Origin: Hyperoplus lanceolatus | Taxonomy: Eukaryota; Chordata; Actinopteri; Uranoscopiformes; Ammodytidae | Reading direction: 5' to 3' | Assembly: GCA_026929865.2 (NCBI GenBank) | Contig: CM049400.1 | Location: 27,824,501 to 27,888,500, forward strand | DNA: 64,000 nt | Shown here: positions 52,849 through 64,000 of the stretch, piece by piece | Layout of the letters: each line of letters begins with the position of its first letter | Numbering within the stretch: the stretch's first letter is position 1 | Notes under the pieces: model-generated | Databases searched by the model: none | Told to the model about the DNA's origin: nothing | Seen by the model: the letters and a program-made list of their open reading frames with translations, nothing else | Position numbers and translations under genes: made by a program

Positions 52849-55800
52849 TTTTTCCTTTGTTCACTTTAGTACCATTTGTCTGTGACAGGATGTCCTCCTG
52901 CTTAATGGATATGATGCTCTGAAAATCCAGTGTATGATTGTGTTGTTGAGATGTCATTTCTTATGCAATCCAATCCTCCTCTATCCCTGGGGTGTGAGTG
53001 CATGTCCGGGATGAGGGGGCCTTTAAAAAGCTTTCCCCTTCACTGCTTCACCAACAGGCTTGTCTTGTGTAGAGAGGCCATTCAACTGCACTGCTGGGCT
53101 CTGCCGGTCTGTGTGTGTTTGTGCATATGTGTGCTTTACTCTTGCTTGGCAAGACCCCCACCAATTTTCCAGACCAAACTGCTTCTATCCTGGCCTTTTC
53201 ATCTGCTAAATTTCTTTTTCTTTCTTCTTACTATATCCGGTCCTCCTCACCTTTGCAGTAGTGAAGTCATATCAGTGCTGTAGGGCACTTACCGCTCTAT
53301 GTCTGCATGCTTCACTGCAGATATTCTTATGTGCTAGTGCCAACTTAATATTGTCAGAATGAGAGTTAAGCTGTGTAGCAAAATATGCTGAAACAAACAC
53401 TACACAGCCATTCTGCATAGTAGCCAAGTTATGCGAAAAAGTATTCAGAAAGTAAGGTTTAAGATCTAATTTGGTGCTTTTTGATTCCTACAGTATGTGG
53501 TGTCTCACAAACTAGAAAACAGATTCCTTCAAACTTAGACTTCAACCGTTTATCTCATGGTCGGAAAGATACCCAACAAATTTGTTCATTTTTGGGGTTG
53601 GTTTTTGAAACAAAGCAGTGGCCTCCAAAAGCCCCTTATCCAAGTCCCTTCAGTATATCGTTTCCCTTTTCTCTGTTGTCAGCAACATAGCCTAAACTTG
53701 GCCTGTGAGTGGTGAAGAAAGCAGGGACTGTTGAGGTCAGTGGCAGCGTTACTACTACATCAGCTACAGCATCCACCAACACTGCCTGTGTAGTGTTGTA
53801 AATCTCCTGTGCTGTGTCATGTGAAATTTGTCCAGCGGTGTGCCTGCCTCCGGCTCTAAACGCAGATTTCCGTCTTAGCGGCGAGCCACTACATCCAGAG
53901 ATTTCTTTTTGTGCAGATGGTGAAAAGACACGACGGCTGTTGCAGCAGCAGGGCCTGGTGTCCAAAGTGTGGTCAGTTAATGTGAAGGACAAGGCATAAA
54001 CTGAGTCAGTTGCCTTCACTGCAGCTCTGGTTTAATTCCCTAACACATGGATATTGCAGTTAATGTCATGCTTGTTTATGACCTCTTGTACCTGTTCTTA
54101 GTGAAGAAAGGCTGATCTTCTTCTTCCCTACTTTCTTGGATAGTGTAGCAGACACTTGCCACTAAACTCCATTAGACATCTGGTTTAATATTCCACCATT
54201 CTTTTCTCCTGGATGTTTCCAAGTTCATTGAGGTTTTTCTGGTCACTCCAATTTTCCACTGGCAGCTTGCGAGGCTATCCCAGGGTGGTTCCTCCTGGAG
54301 GGCTGTCAGGACTCTAGGGCCAGCCTCTGTAGGGCTTTCTGCTGCTGTTATGGGTGCTTATTCTCCTCCACAGTTCATCAACCACACGGCTGCTCAGCAA
54401 AGCAGTCCCTATTCCGGAGGGCAAGGGAGTGAAATGATGTTACACACACAACAGCCAACATAAGACAACAGAGCATTGTTGTTCACATATAAAGAGTTTC
54501 CTGGTTGTGGTTAATATATTTGTTTTGCTCGGAAACCAAAGACCCCAAGGTTCTTAGCATGTGGTTCTAAGATTTCTGTGACTTTGGGGTACCCATATGC
54601 ATTGTCTATTCATCATGCATTTTACTAAGCGGAAAATAGGTTCTACTACAGTTCAAGCACAAGTCTGCAGTTATATGGAGTAACTTTTATTTTTGTTTTT
54701 ATGTTTCCAATTTAAATTATTGTCCCACATAATATGATTTGATTTGGATTGAATAGGCAAGAGGGATATTGTATGCCCTATACACATGGACATTTATACC
54801 CAGCAGCAACATATTTGAAGTGCTAAGAATCCGATTTGCGATGTCTTCTCTGGTTCATTGCACAAGAAAAAAGGGGGGTCTTGAGCGCCTCAGTTCCATG
54901 GCTTGTATAATTGGCTTTCATTATGGCCAGGCAGAGTCTTGGCAGTGCCAGACCCACCAGGGGGTGACAACCAGTACAAGCCCCATCATCATCATTTTCC
55001 CCATGAGCAGCACAACTCAATGGGCCTAGAAATGGGCATGCATCTATGGCTCAGGGAACCACCCTTTCTCTGGAAACTGCCTTTATCCTGTTTTAAACAT
55101 TACAGTGACGCTCTGTTTGTGCGTTTATGTGCAAATGTGTTTTTAACAGTGAATGTATGTGAGGGTGAGGGTAGTGTGAGTATGTCGTGTATTTTTATTA
55201 TGCGGCCAGTCACATTTGCGTGCATATGCATGTGTTCTAATGCACGTACGTAAAAGTTGTGCGGCTGTGTCCGTGCGTGTGTGAGATGGGGGCAGCAGAA
55301 TGTTACCACAAGCTGGTGGGGCACAGCTTTGCAGCTAACCAAAGGAGCAAGTGGTTGTGAGTCAGTCCCCACCGGGCAAACCTGTGGCTGTGGTATTAGC
55401 TCTGCAGCACCAGTGCCAAGATAGGAAATTAACAGTGGCTTTGGGTGAAAACGTCTCTGAGAGTTCAGACGAGAATGCCCCCGAGACCAGAATGCGAGGT
55501 GCAAAAAGTCCCTCTGAAGAATGGAGAGGAAATGAAATATAAAAGCAGTTGCAAATGACTGCATATAAGCAGTTCATTTAGAAGTACTTCATGAAAATGA
55601 CTTTTTAAATGCTGAAAACAGCTCCATTAAATTGGGCAAAGGGAAAATATAAACAGATAAGTACATTTTACTATTCTGCGTTATGCAGAGTAGTCATGCT
55701 TAATCTAGACTCCAACTCATGCTAAAAGCCTTTGCTGTATCTGACCGCACTGTCTGGGCCCACTAAATTAGGTAAAATAAGCAAAGATTTTACGTCAAGT

Positions 55801-56888
55801 AACTTTTAAAATTGTTAAAAGTTTATTTGGTCAGGCAAAATGACACAGACCATACTATATTTTATTCTCTCATTTTCTGAGGCATGTTTTTTTCCCTTGT
55901 AATTTCCACTCTATTGTCGTACTTTGCTGTTGCAGATGTAAACATTTCCTCCATTCGTTCATTTTAGGATAATATTTCGGTTTTTGGTGGACAAAGTGTC
56001 TTGGTATGTCTGCAATTTCTGACAGTTTGTTTATTTTAAGTATTGAATGTTTACAAAGCGTATTTCTTCATTTGGTGTTTCACCATATTCAGAGCTGCTG
56101 TAGCTCCCTTTTGCACTCAAAAGGTTGTGTATATTTGTTTAAACTCCATTTGTCACATCTGACATGTTACAGTCAATATGCAGTCCAATACATTGCATGT
56201 TTGCTGGTTTATTTTCCGCCAATAACGCATCGTAATTCCTCAAAAAATATTGCATTTCCAAGATGTAACTAGACGTGACTTACAAATAAATCACTCTTTG
56301 GTGAATCTCCACCACAGATTGTTTTAATATAATTTGTCTTCATTCCCACATCTTCTGCAGTGTGCAGTGACATAAATTCACAATGTCCAGAACTCTGGAG
56401 TTGCTGTTTAAATCTGAAGTAATATAGTAAAGTTTGTTGCCAAACTGTACTGACAAGCTTCTCGGCTGTTTTTTTTACAAGTCATTGAAGAAGTGATGAA
56501 TCATAGAAGCTTTTGGCTCTCTGAAGTGCAGGGGAAAAATGCATTCTACCTAGAGTGATTCAAATAATTGCAACTGAGTACATTACACAACGTACATCAA
56601 AAGACTTACAAAACATTCCTTTCTGCTCTGCGGTTAGTCTTGTTTCTGCTGCTCGGCCTCTTGCAGATTACTGCCAGTTGAAGGGAGACCAGGGTTGTAA
56701 TAGCGCACAGTCTGTTTTAGACCAAGGGAGGCTTTTTATGCCAGACCTCTGTAGCCATTAGGAGAGTAGTAGAGAACTCATGTGTGGACAACATGTGTGC
56801 CGTAGTCCTTTGGCTCCCTTCATTGATATTCCCAAAACTGCTTTTTTAAAACTCTATGATAAAAACATGTTACGTTTTCAGTGCTGAA
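52849..56888 (+). other. wnt7b: wnt7b intron 2, fifth part
   Basis: Non-coding. An open frame of 154 codons on the minus strand (55100-55564) has no recognisable domain, and several shorter frames overlap it on the other strand. No transposon ends seen. Confidence 0.65.
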
Positions 56889-57135
56889 ACATTTAGTCGA
56901 TCAACAGACATTGTTTCAACAATCATTTATCAAGGACAATCACACCCTTTCAAATGTGAGGTTTATATCCATTTAACATCTTTCTCATTTGAATACGTTT
57001 CAGGTTTGGTCTGACAAAGCAGGACATTTCAACACGTCACTTTGGGTTTTTGGATATCATTTCTGCCATTTTATAAATTTGATTATTAAGCAATTAAATG
57101 AAAAATGTATCAACATTCATTTATAACACTTTAGT
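56889..57135. repeat. Decayed common fish DNA-transposon repeat
   Basis: The order of words AGTCGATCAACAGA, CAAATGTGAGG, GTCACTTTGGGTTTTTGG, GCCATTTTATAAAT and AAGCAATTAAATGAAAAATG follows a very common teleost MITE-like repeat of the AATCGATTAATCG type. The ends are eroded, so the boundaries are approximate. Confidence 0.6.
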
Positions 57136-57499
57136 GTTAATGATCTACTTTTTCAGAACCCCGACACTGCCTTATTTCGCATTGATGACATTTTGCCATT
57201 TATCCAGTGGCATAAACTCAAGCTGTCAAACTTTTTTCTCATCTCATCCAGAATAATGTAAACCCTAAATCTGAGGGGTGACATGCTCAGATGAAAGCAC
57301 AGACACAACATGAATCGGATTAAAAGGTAAAAAATGTCACCAGTTAAGGTTTAGCTGCCATGTACAGCATATTCTGTACAGTCTTGCCCCTCAGATTGTC
57401 CCCTCACTTGTCAGCGATGATAGTGAGAAAGGCAGCAAGACCTGCAGACCCCAGCTGTTTCCAGTATGGGCAGCAGTACAAGGTGCTCCTGTAAAGGAA
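57136..57499 (+). other. wnt7b: wnt7b intron 2, sixth part
   Basis: Non-coding, unique-looking sequence leading to the RE1-like site. Slightly GC-richer than the rest of the intron. Confidence 0.6.
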
Positions 57500-57520
57500 T
57501 TCAGCACTTTGGACAGCACC
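57500..57520 (+). promoter_or_regulatory. Candidate RE1 (REST/NRSF) silencer site
   Basis: Left half TTCAGCAC and right half GGACAGCACC, separated by TTT, have the order, spacing and orientation of the 21-bp RE1 element (TTCAGCACC...GGACAGCGCC). Seventeen of 21 positions match the consensus as I know it, and three of the four differences fall in the central positions 9-11. REST binding here would repress the gene outside neurons or neural progenitors. Located about 630 bp before exon 3. Confidence 0.6.
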
Positions 57521-58147
57521 TAGACCAGCTCTCTCCACACTGGAATTCCAACACTGCACTCTTGCAAGCTGGGCCCGAGCACTTTGCGGGCGGAAACGTG
57601 ACCACATTTCTACCAAGGTGCAGGAGGGAAGCTGTTTAGGAGCAGTAAAGAAAAAGATGGTAGCTTATCAAGACGATGTAGCAGACTTGAAATTTCCTTG
57701 CGGTGTATCATGGTCAAAATATCTGCTGCATCTCGGAATGTGACCGGAGTGTCTGTTGTGCAGATGGTGATTGTGGTGATAAGGACTAACTTAATCTAAA
57801 GCATGCCAATATTCCCCCTAAAAAACTTTGGAAGCTGTTAAAAGGTTGCCAAAACCTACTGCCAAAACAAAGGAATTGTAAGTCGATTTGACATTTTCAT
57901 TTTAAAGCATTTTATAGCATTTTAAAGGTTACATTCAAGCCATCACCAAACGAGTTGACACAAAGTTGGTTAAGCTTATGAGCTCCACCAAACTCTCTCT
58001 TTTTTTGGTTTTACACACCTGTGGGTGGTTAACAAACTCTGTACTGGGCTTTGTATTTTTTCTACAGTAAAAGGGAAAGCAACTTGCAATTTGCCATTAT
58101 CTCACCTCATCCCAGTATTTTTAAGACCTCTTTTCTCTCTCTTTCAG
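57521..58147 (+). other. wnt7b: wnt7b intron 2, end, with exon 3 acceptor
   Basis: Non-coding. It ends in a good pyrimidine tract (CTCTTTTCTCTCTCTTTCAG, acceptor AG at 58146-58147). Confidence 0.8.
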
Positions 58148-58419
58148 GCAGTCGTGAAGCAGCGTTCACCTATGCCATCACAGCGGCAGGTGTGGCCCAC
58201 GCGATCACCGCAGCATGCAGCCAGGGAAACCTGAGCCAGTGCGGCTGTGACCGGGAGAAGCAGGGATATTACAATCAGGAAGAGGGCTGGAAGTGGGGGG
58301 GCTGCTCGGCTGATATCAAGTACGGGATTGAGTTCTCTCGACGCTTTGTGGACGCCCGCGAGATAAAAAAGACCCCACGCCGCCTGATGAACTTACATAA
58401 CAATGAGGCAGGGAGAAAG
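58148..58419 (+). CDS. wnt7b: wnt7b exon 3
   Basis: Encodes the last two bases of codon 100 to codon 190. Signatures: [66 protein letters not shown] and [10 protein letters not shown]. Conserved Wnt cysteines C123, C131, C133 and C152 are present, with a second possible glycosylation site at N127-L-S129. The donor is AAG|GTAAAG at 58420, phase 0. Coding length from exon 1a to here is 570 bases, exactly 190 codons. The usual Wnt7b protein is about 349 residues, so about 160 residues, including the palmitoleoylated serine loop CHGVSGSC and the C-terminal cysteine-rich part, must be encoded beyond the window. KKTPRR at 173-178 differs from the KKNARR I recall in mammals. Confidence 0.97.
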
Positions 58420-58808
58420 GTAAAGATGTTTTTTTGTTTCATCTCAGCTGCATGTGTTTTTCCTCTACTGATCCAGAGAGAGCAAGGGCCAACCCCTTTT
58501 GAATCAACAGAGGAAATAACATTAAGCAACTCAGTCCATCTCTTTAAAAACTAATGACCTGATATGGATTTATTTAAACATTGAATCTAATTTTGTACTT
58601 TTAGCCATCATTCCAGTCGATGATAATAATATCGTTCTCAACAAGATAACTGCTGAATGTGATGATATTGCTAAAAAGAAGTCAGATTGGGCAAGAAAAG
58701 GTCAAACATATTGAATGCTCATCTGTTATAAACATCTATCACAGTCAGCAGAGCAACTTCCATGTTAAACTTTGTCCCACACATCTTCTGTATATTGCAT
58801 TATGCAGA
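58420..58808 (+). other. wnt7b: wnt7b intron 3, first part
   Basis: Non-coding. The exon 3 frame stays open after the donor for about 45 codons but loses all Wnt similarity, as expected for read-through into an intron. Confidence 0.8.
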
Positions 58809-58865
58809 TAGCCTGGTCCTACCAGACCATCGTACTTCATTTCATTTGTACAGAAGGTCTGGCAG
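58809..58865. repeat. Second copy of the TAGCCTGGTCCTACCAGACC repeat
   Basis: Near-identical to 27000-27060 over about 55 bases, including CATCGTACTT and AGAAGGTCTGG. Similarity is lost after about 58890, so this is a fragment. Confidence 0.72.
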
Positions 58866-61800
58866 TGCAAAACATCAGTGAACCGGATTTTGTTTTCATC
58901 TCCAAATATAGTGGTCTAGGTAATCGGACTGAACCGTTTAAGTTTCTTTACGACTTGGGCAGATTTTTGCTCATATGTCTTACCTCTACTCACTGGAATT
59001 ACCTTTGTTATTAAAATGTTACAATGAGCGTTAAAACATATGGCCAAAATGAGGGATCTCAGACCCAGCGTCTTCGTCCAAAATCACAAAACATTTTATG
59101 GCTCAATACTACATGCAAATGTTTGTGCATGGATGCAGAGATGCGAGTATTAATGTGTTACTTTGCAGAAGAGCAAACAGTCCTGGATAAAGAGCTCTAA
59201 GTCACACAGTAATGTGACAAAGGACTAAGATTGACCAAGTTGCCGGTAGATTAATCACCAAGCTTGCCTTTCAGCAGCTTGTTTTGTTTCAGACAATTAT
59301 TGACATTTCTTTCCATTCTGAGAGGGCGTCCATTATTTCTGAAAGAGTGTTGGCAAACTCATCACGGACGTGTTTGTCTGCTATTAGTCATCCCAGAACA
59401 GTCTAAGAGGGTGGAAAATGTGGGAACGAAAGAGTGTGAGGTAAATAAAAGAAGAGATTATGTTGTGTTGAGAAATGGATGTAATTAATAAATTGGGCTT
59501 TATTGTGTCCACTGGGGGAAATGGGGTCCACCCAATGGTTGCCAAATGGAGGACTGCCATCACTCTTTTTCAGTTCCCTTTTAATGGAATTATGAAGTGT
59601 AAAGTCAGGAACAGGATATTATTGCAGTTCTCTGCACAATACCAAAACATGTCACTGCCATTTGACTGCGTCTATTCAGGGTGTGAAAGCAGACCGACAA
59701 TGCCGGTGTTAACACAGCAGACTGATACGGTCTGTGCTGCATGCCAGGGTGCTGGCATGTTGGACTGTCAGGGTTGGAGTTGGCAATGTTGATGTTCTCA
59801 CTCCGGGGCTTTGATTCCAGGAGGATGTGTAAAATCCGATTTCTTCTTTGCCAAGACAATCGGAAGTGATATCTTTCTAAGATTGGAAGAGTTTATGAAG
59901 GAGAGTGTCTGAGACTTATCTGGGTATGCACTCAGTTTCTTTGACCCCAGTTACACTTAGTCACTTTAAGTGTCTTTGGTGTATAGCTATCAGATATCTA
60001 AAATATCTATCTATAATAGCTATCAGATATGGCGTAAAAATTCATTCAAAAAGCATTTGTGATTGACTGAAATCCATTTGGTCAAAACACCTTGGGCGAT
60101 AAAATGTTGTGTTATGTTTTAGTTATGGACAGTTCATAGGTCATCATTATTGCTAACTGTTTAGTTTTGTAACAAGACTGCTACAATGCACAAGTTATAT
60201 ATATATTTTTAAATGCTTCTGGTGGATTCCAACCAGCCTGTAACATGCTTTACATGTAGCCTGGGAAAACTTTGACAGATTACCATAATATGTGTGATCT
60301 TGCCAACAAAGACACATATGTTCAAGCCAAGTTGCTGAATCTGCACAACAAAAGCACAAGTACGTATATGAGGTGTTTGTTGGTTATTTAATGATAATTT
60401 ACAATTGTTTTTGTGCAGAATGTTAACTTCCCGTTCCTGCTTGGCTTTCTTTATTGTGAATAATATTTAATGTGTAAGTGTATGGACCTTGTTTGTTTTC
60501 TTGGTCCACTGCAGCGAAGGTGAGTGAGTACTTTTGTATACAACTAGTCTCAACACCAATGTATTAAAGACAGGTGAGAAGCTAAACATTTTGTGATTCT
60601 GATGAGGAAGGAAGTGATGGGACTTGATTTTCTACTGACTGATAAGCAGAATCATCTAAGTAGAAAACTGTATAACGGATCCTATGACTAAACCAAATGT
60701 AAAATAACACTCAGTGAATCACTTGGCCTCTTTCATCGAGTGTCCGGCCTATGTGCTTGACAAGTGATCTTTAGATGGGAATCTGGTCATATTGTTCTAA
60801 TTAGTAACAGATCAGAGGCTTTGATGGACACAGCTTTAAAGTAAATGTTTCCACACATCTGTCATACTCCTTATGCCAGGCATTCCTTGTGGTTCTTGTG
60901 CTATACATTTTTGGAAATCCTCACTATGGTTCAACATCTGAGGCAAGATTGACGGCTAACCCCAGCCTTTGATCAAGTCGGTGGAACTCTTGCTTTTTTC
61001 AATCAAATGTGCACAATCTCATCGTGAAACATTGAACGGACAAGACAGACAGAGATATTGAACAACTATTGTTTACACTTTGTAAGTGTCAGATAGAAAT
61101 GATGACTTGCATTGCTGACGAGGAGAGGAGCCAGGAAAAAGCTGCTGGAAAAATGCCCTTCCAACCGACTTTACACAATGACAAAATGACACATGCTTCA
61201 ACCAAGGGGTTCCTAATTCGATTAAAGGAGTCAATTCAGGACTATTACTGACGTGTTAATATGACCCAGACTCCACCCTCTGTTTCCTCTGTTCCTTTGC
61301 CTTTGAGAACAGTTCCACAGAAAATTAAGAGGGCACAGTTTTTATTTTGAGTTTTTTGAGTTTCTTAGTCCCAAGGGGCAAAGGATTGACACTTAAATAT
61401 TGACGACAGCGCAAATATTTCCCATATGCCCCAGGATTAGGCGAAGAGAAAACCCTCTGCCCTGTGTACCATATGTTGGAGATAACCTCAAAGAGAAATA
61501 AAATCTAAGTCAGAATGAAGCACTGAGTAAGGGCATAACCTTAAAAAGATCTACATTATTGCATTTAAAATTGACTTGACTCAAAGCATCTGAATCTTTA
61601 ACTGCGAGACACTTTCAAGCATTTGGCAACAATGCTTTCTTTTTATCTAAATTCCTATCTAATTTATCACAATCTTTTTTAAGCAGTCAAATAAACCTCA
61701 AGTCGCTTGCTAGCCCAACTGCAATCAATTAATTGGGTCTGTCTTTGTCTTGTACTGCATGTGCAACACATTTAAGGACACAATAATCTTGATTCAAACT

Positions 61801-62203
61801 ATCCAAGATGATTGATGGCCGAATGGGGATCCAAGTTTTTTTTAATTTTTTTTTATATCTGTTTAGGGAAGGTAGACAAAACTACAGGATAGAATATTAC
61901 CAGTAAGTGCAATTTCCCCTACTTTAGGACATGCAACTGCATGTCACTGATGACCGAAAAAATGCAAATATGCCTGTCTTGGCAGAGATCTGTCACCCAT
62001 ACACTCAAACTAAATTGGCAATTTCTGGATGCTTGAATTTAAGAACGAAGAACGTTTGGCATAAATTCACTGGATTTATAGCTTAAACCACAAAATTAAT
62101 CACCACTTACTAGAAGCATGGAAGCAGGTTATGATGCCCCAATGCCATCCCAGTTTTTACACAAAAACCTAAATACATATCTTGACATTTGGTTGACCAA
62201 ACA
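58866..62203 (+). other. wnt7b: wnt7b intron 3, second part
   Basis: Non-coding. No exon 4 candidate was found: none of the expected Wnt exon 4 signatures (CKCHGVSGSC, the C-terminal CNTC and similar) appears in any + frame. No transposon ends recognised in this part. Confidence 0.7.
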
Positions 62204-62434
62204 TACAGCTCCGGAAAAAATTAAGAGACCAGTCTGGATTTTTCTCAAATCTTCATCTCTACATTACTAATTGAATATTTTCTTAATGAAAACACATGTA
62301 TTGGAATTTGGTAGAAATGTTGTAAGTAGTTTATATTATAACACCAATGTTCATTCTACTCAAACATATGCCAAATAGTAAAACGAGAGACACTGAACAT
62401 TTGGAGTGGTCTCTTAATTTTTTCCAGAGCTGTA
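62204..62434. mobile_element. Tc1/mariner-type MITE with 28-bp terminal inverted repeats
   Basis: The left arm, TACAGCTCCGGAAAAAATTA then AGAGACCA (62204-62231), matches the reverse complement of the right arm (62407-62434) at 27 of 28 positions, counting the TA target sites. TA duplications and arm length fit a Tc1/mariner-mobilised MITE. Total length about 230 bp with no coding frame. The near-perfect arms suggest a fairly recent insertion. Confidence 0.88.
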
Positions 62435-62454
62435 TATTGCATTTGTTTCAACTA

Positions 62455-62660
62455 AAAGCTGGTGGTCAGTGATTCTGGAGAATCCTTGTTGTCAAATCAC
62501 TTTGTCAAAATCAGTGACAGACTCTCCTCACTATCCGCTATTTTGCGTGTGCTTAAACATTGTTAATAAACAGCCTAGGCTCTGTACACTGAAATGTAAG
62601 CAAAGGTTATGTAAGCATGGGGGCCCATAGTTCTTCAGAATCGCTGAGTCCACCTTTGAA
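62455..62660. mobile_element. TTAA-flanked MITE, family 1, copy 3 (internally deleted)
   Basis: Left end GGTGGTCAGTGATTCTGGAG; right end, reverse-complemented, AAAGGTGGACTCAGCGATTC. It shares CAGCCTAGGCTCTGTA and the AAAGGTTATGTAAGCA block with copies 1 and 2, but the section between that block and the right end is missing, so it is about 200 bp rather than 320. Target sites are degraded. Confidence 0.75.
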
Positions 62661-63117
62661 TGGTGACACAACACAACGCCAGCATTCCCCCAGCATCTGG
62701 GTAAAACCTTGTTGTCGATTAATAAACTCAATGTTTAGTCTCCAATTGACTCAAATAATTTATCTGTCAGTGTCTATGCAAATAAACAACAGCCAGTCTT
62801 CAACTTTTCCTATGCCAGTACTAGGTTATATAGAGTGATGCAAACACGTTATACCATCCAGGAAAATGTCAGCGGCTTGGTGCATGGTGAGAGTAGAGTG
62901 GCTGCGTGTTATGATCAACTAGCTGGCCTCAAGAGCAGAACACATACTGTACATGGGAGATGGGATGAAGTTTATTAAGATTAATTGTAGGTTTGCAGAG
63001 ATGAGATGGAATGGAGCTGCACAACGACTGGCAAGGGCAGAGGAGAGAGCAGTCTAGAGAAGTTGGGCAGGCAGGTATGAGATAATCCAGAGACACAAAG
63101 GAAAGGCAGAAACAACA
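62661..63117 (+). other. wnt7b: wnt7b intron 3, short unique stretch
   Basis: Non-coding, nothing recognised. Confidence 0.6.
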
Positions 63118-64000
63118 CAAGGCAAGGCAAGTTTATTTATATAGCACAATTCAGACACAAGGCCACTCAAAGTGCTTTACAGGGGCAAGATTAGAATACA
63201 TACAACACATTATAAAACATTTAAAAGCGAATAAAAGAAGCAAATAAAAAATTAAAACTCGATTTAAAAACATTTAAAAGCAAATAAAAGAAGCAAATAA
63301 AATGAAAATTGCAGGTTAAAATGGAAACAAAAAAGTCTTCAGACTCGATTTAAAAGAACTGAGAGTTGCAGCAGACCTCAAGTTCTCTGGGAGTTTGTTC
63401 CAGAGAGTTGGTGCATAATAACTGAAAGCTGCTTCTCCTTGTTTAGTCCTAACTCTAAGGACTGTAAGTAGACCTGTCCCAGACGACCTAAGGGCTCTGG
63501 ACGGTTCATAACGTATCAGCATATCAGTAATGTATTTTGGCCCTAAACCATTTAGTGCTTTATAAACCAACATCAGTATTTTGAAATCAATTCTTTGAGT
63601 GACTGGAAGCCAGTGTAAAGACCTCAGAACTGGGGTAATGTGATCTACTTTTTTGGTCCTAGTGAGGACTCGGGCAGCAGCGTTCTGAATTAGCTGAAGC
63701 TGTCTGATAGATTTTTTTGGAAGGCCAGCAAGGACACTGTTACAGTAGTCAAGTCTACTAAAGATAAATGCATGGACAAGTTTTTCTAAATCTTGCTGAG
63801 ACATAAGCCCTTTAATTCTTGATATGTTTTTTAGGTGGTAGTAGGCTGATTTGGGGTGTGGTTTCTAACATAATGGATGTAAGCTGTGCGCTGACTTTTA
63901 ATTGTTCATCTTTGGCACCAAAGACAATTACTTCAGTTTTATCGTTTTTTAATTGAAGGACATTTTGGCACATCCAATCATTGATTTGTTCAATGCACTT
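63118..64000 (-). pseudogene. L2-like LINE, 3' part with broken ORF2, antisense in wnt7b intron 3
   Basis: On the minus strand the frame at 63804-63316 shows the post-catalytic region of an L2/CR1-group polymerase: SRLDYCNSVLAGLP, LQLIQNAAARVLTR, LRSLHWLPVTQRIDFKI, APTLWNKLPENLRS and FKSSLKTFLF. The element's 3' end lies at about 63118, with the usual TATATAAATAAACTTGCC followed by short TTGCC-type repeats. Upstream (toward 64000), QLKNDKTEVIVFGAK is in another frame, and about 25-30 residues that normally link it to YYHLKNISRIKGLMSQQD are missing, so the ORF carries an internal deletion and a frameshift. The catalytic part lies outside the window. The copy is inactive. Confidence 0.88.

Noticed and set aside
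55100..55564. 154-codon minus-strand open frame in intron 2
   Set aside because: No domain, low-complexity composition and overlapping frames on the other strand; best explained by chance.
58420..58554. Continuation of the exon 3 frame past the donor as a longer exon
   Set aside because: Wnt similarity ends exactly at NEAGRK and a good donor follows; the rest is intron read-through.

Overview
This is vertebrate nuclear DNA, almost certainly from a teleost fish. The one protein-coding gene I can recognise is the 5' two-thirds of a wnt7b orthologue on the + strand. The Wnt7b identity rests on exact family signatures across three coding exons with consistent splice phases ([25 protein letters not shown]). 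The teleost call rests on the repeats: L2-type LINE ends, hAT and TTAA-flanked MITEs and long (CA)n tracts of kinds common in fish. I cannot name the species, nor decide between the wnt7ba and wnt7bb paralogues.

Layout. Bases 1-34,000 hold no recognisable gene. They are upstream DNA with microsatellites, an hAT element nested inside a LINE fragment (14.7-17.0 kb), a complete 732-bp hAT element (25.7-26.4 kb), a decayed reverse-transcriptase fragment (19.7-20.0 kb) and several TTAA-flanked MITEs. The wnt7b locus starts near 34.2 kb with a possible TATA box. First exon 1a (34841-34911) is followed 2.6 kb later by an alternative first exon 1b (37541-37623). Both end in the same phase, so either can join exon 2 (42071-42297). 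A 15.8-kb intron leads to exon 3 (58148-58419). The final exon, which should carry the lipidated serine and the C-terminal cysteine-rich domain, lies beyond the window. The last 880 bases are the 3' end of a broken L2-like LINE on the minus strand, inside intron 3.

How it works together. The two first exons swap the signal peptide and give wnt7b two promoters. Each start codon has an upstream ATG that overlaps it out of frame: an 80-codon ORF for 1a and a three-codon ORF for 1b. This suggests different translational control of the two transcripts. Intron 2 holds a good match to the RE1/REST silencer, which would suit a gene expressed in the nervous system. A few CTCF-like motifs lie across the locus. 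I see no novel multi-gene system. The most interesting items are the dual first exons, the RE1-like site, the overlapping upstream ORFs and the nested transposon history.
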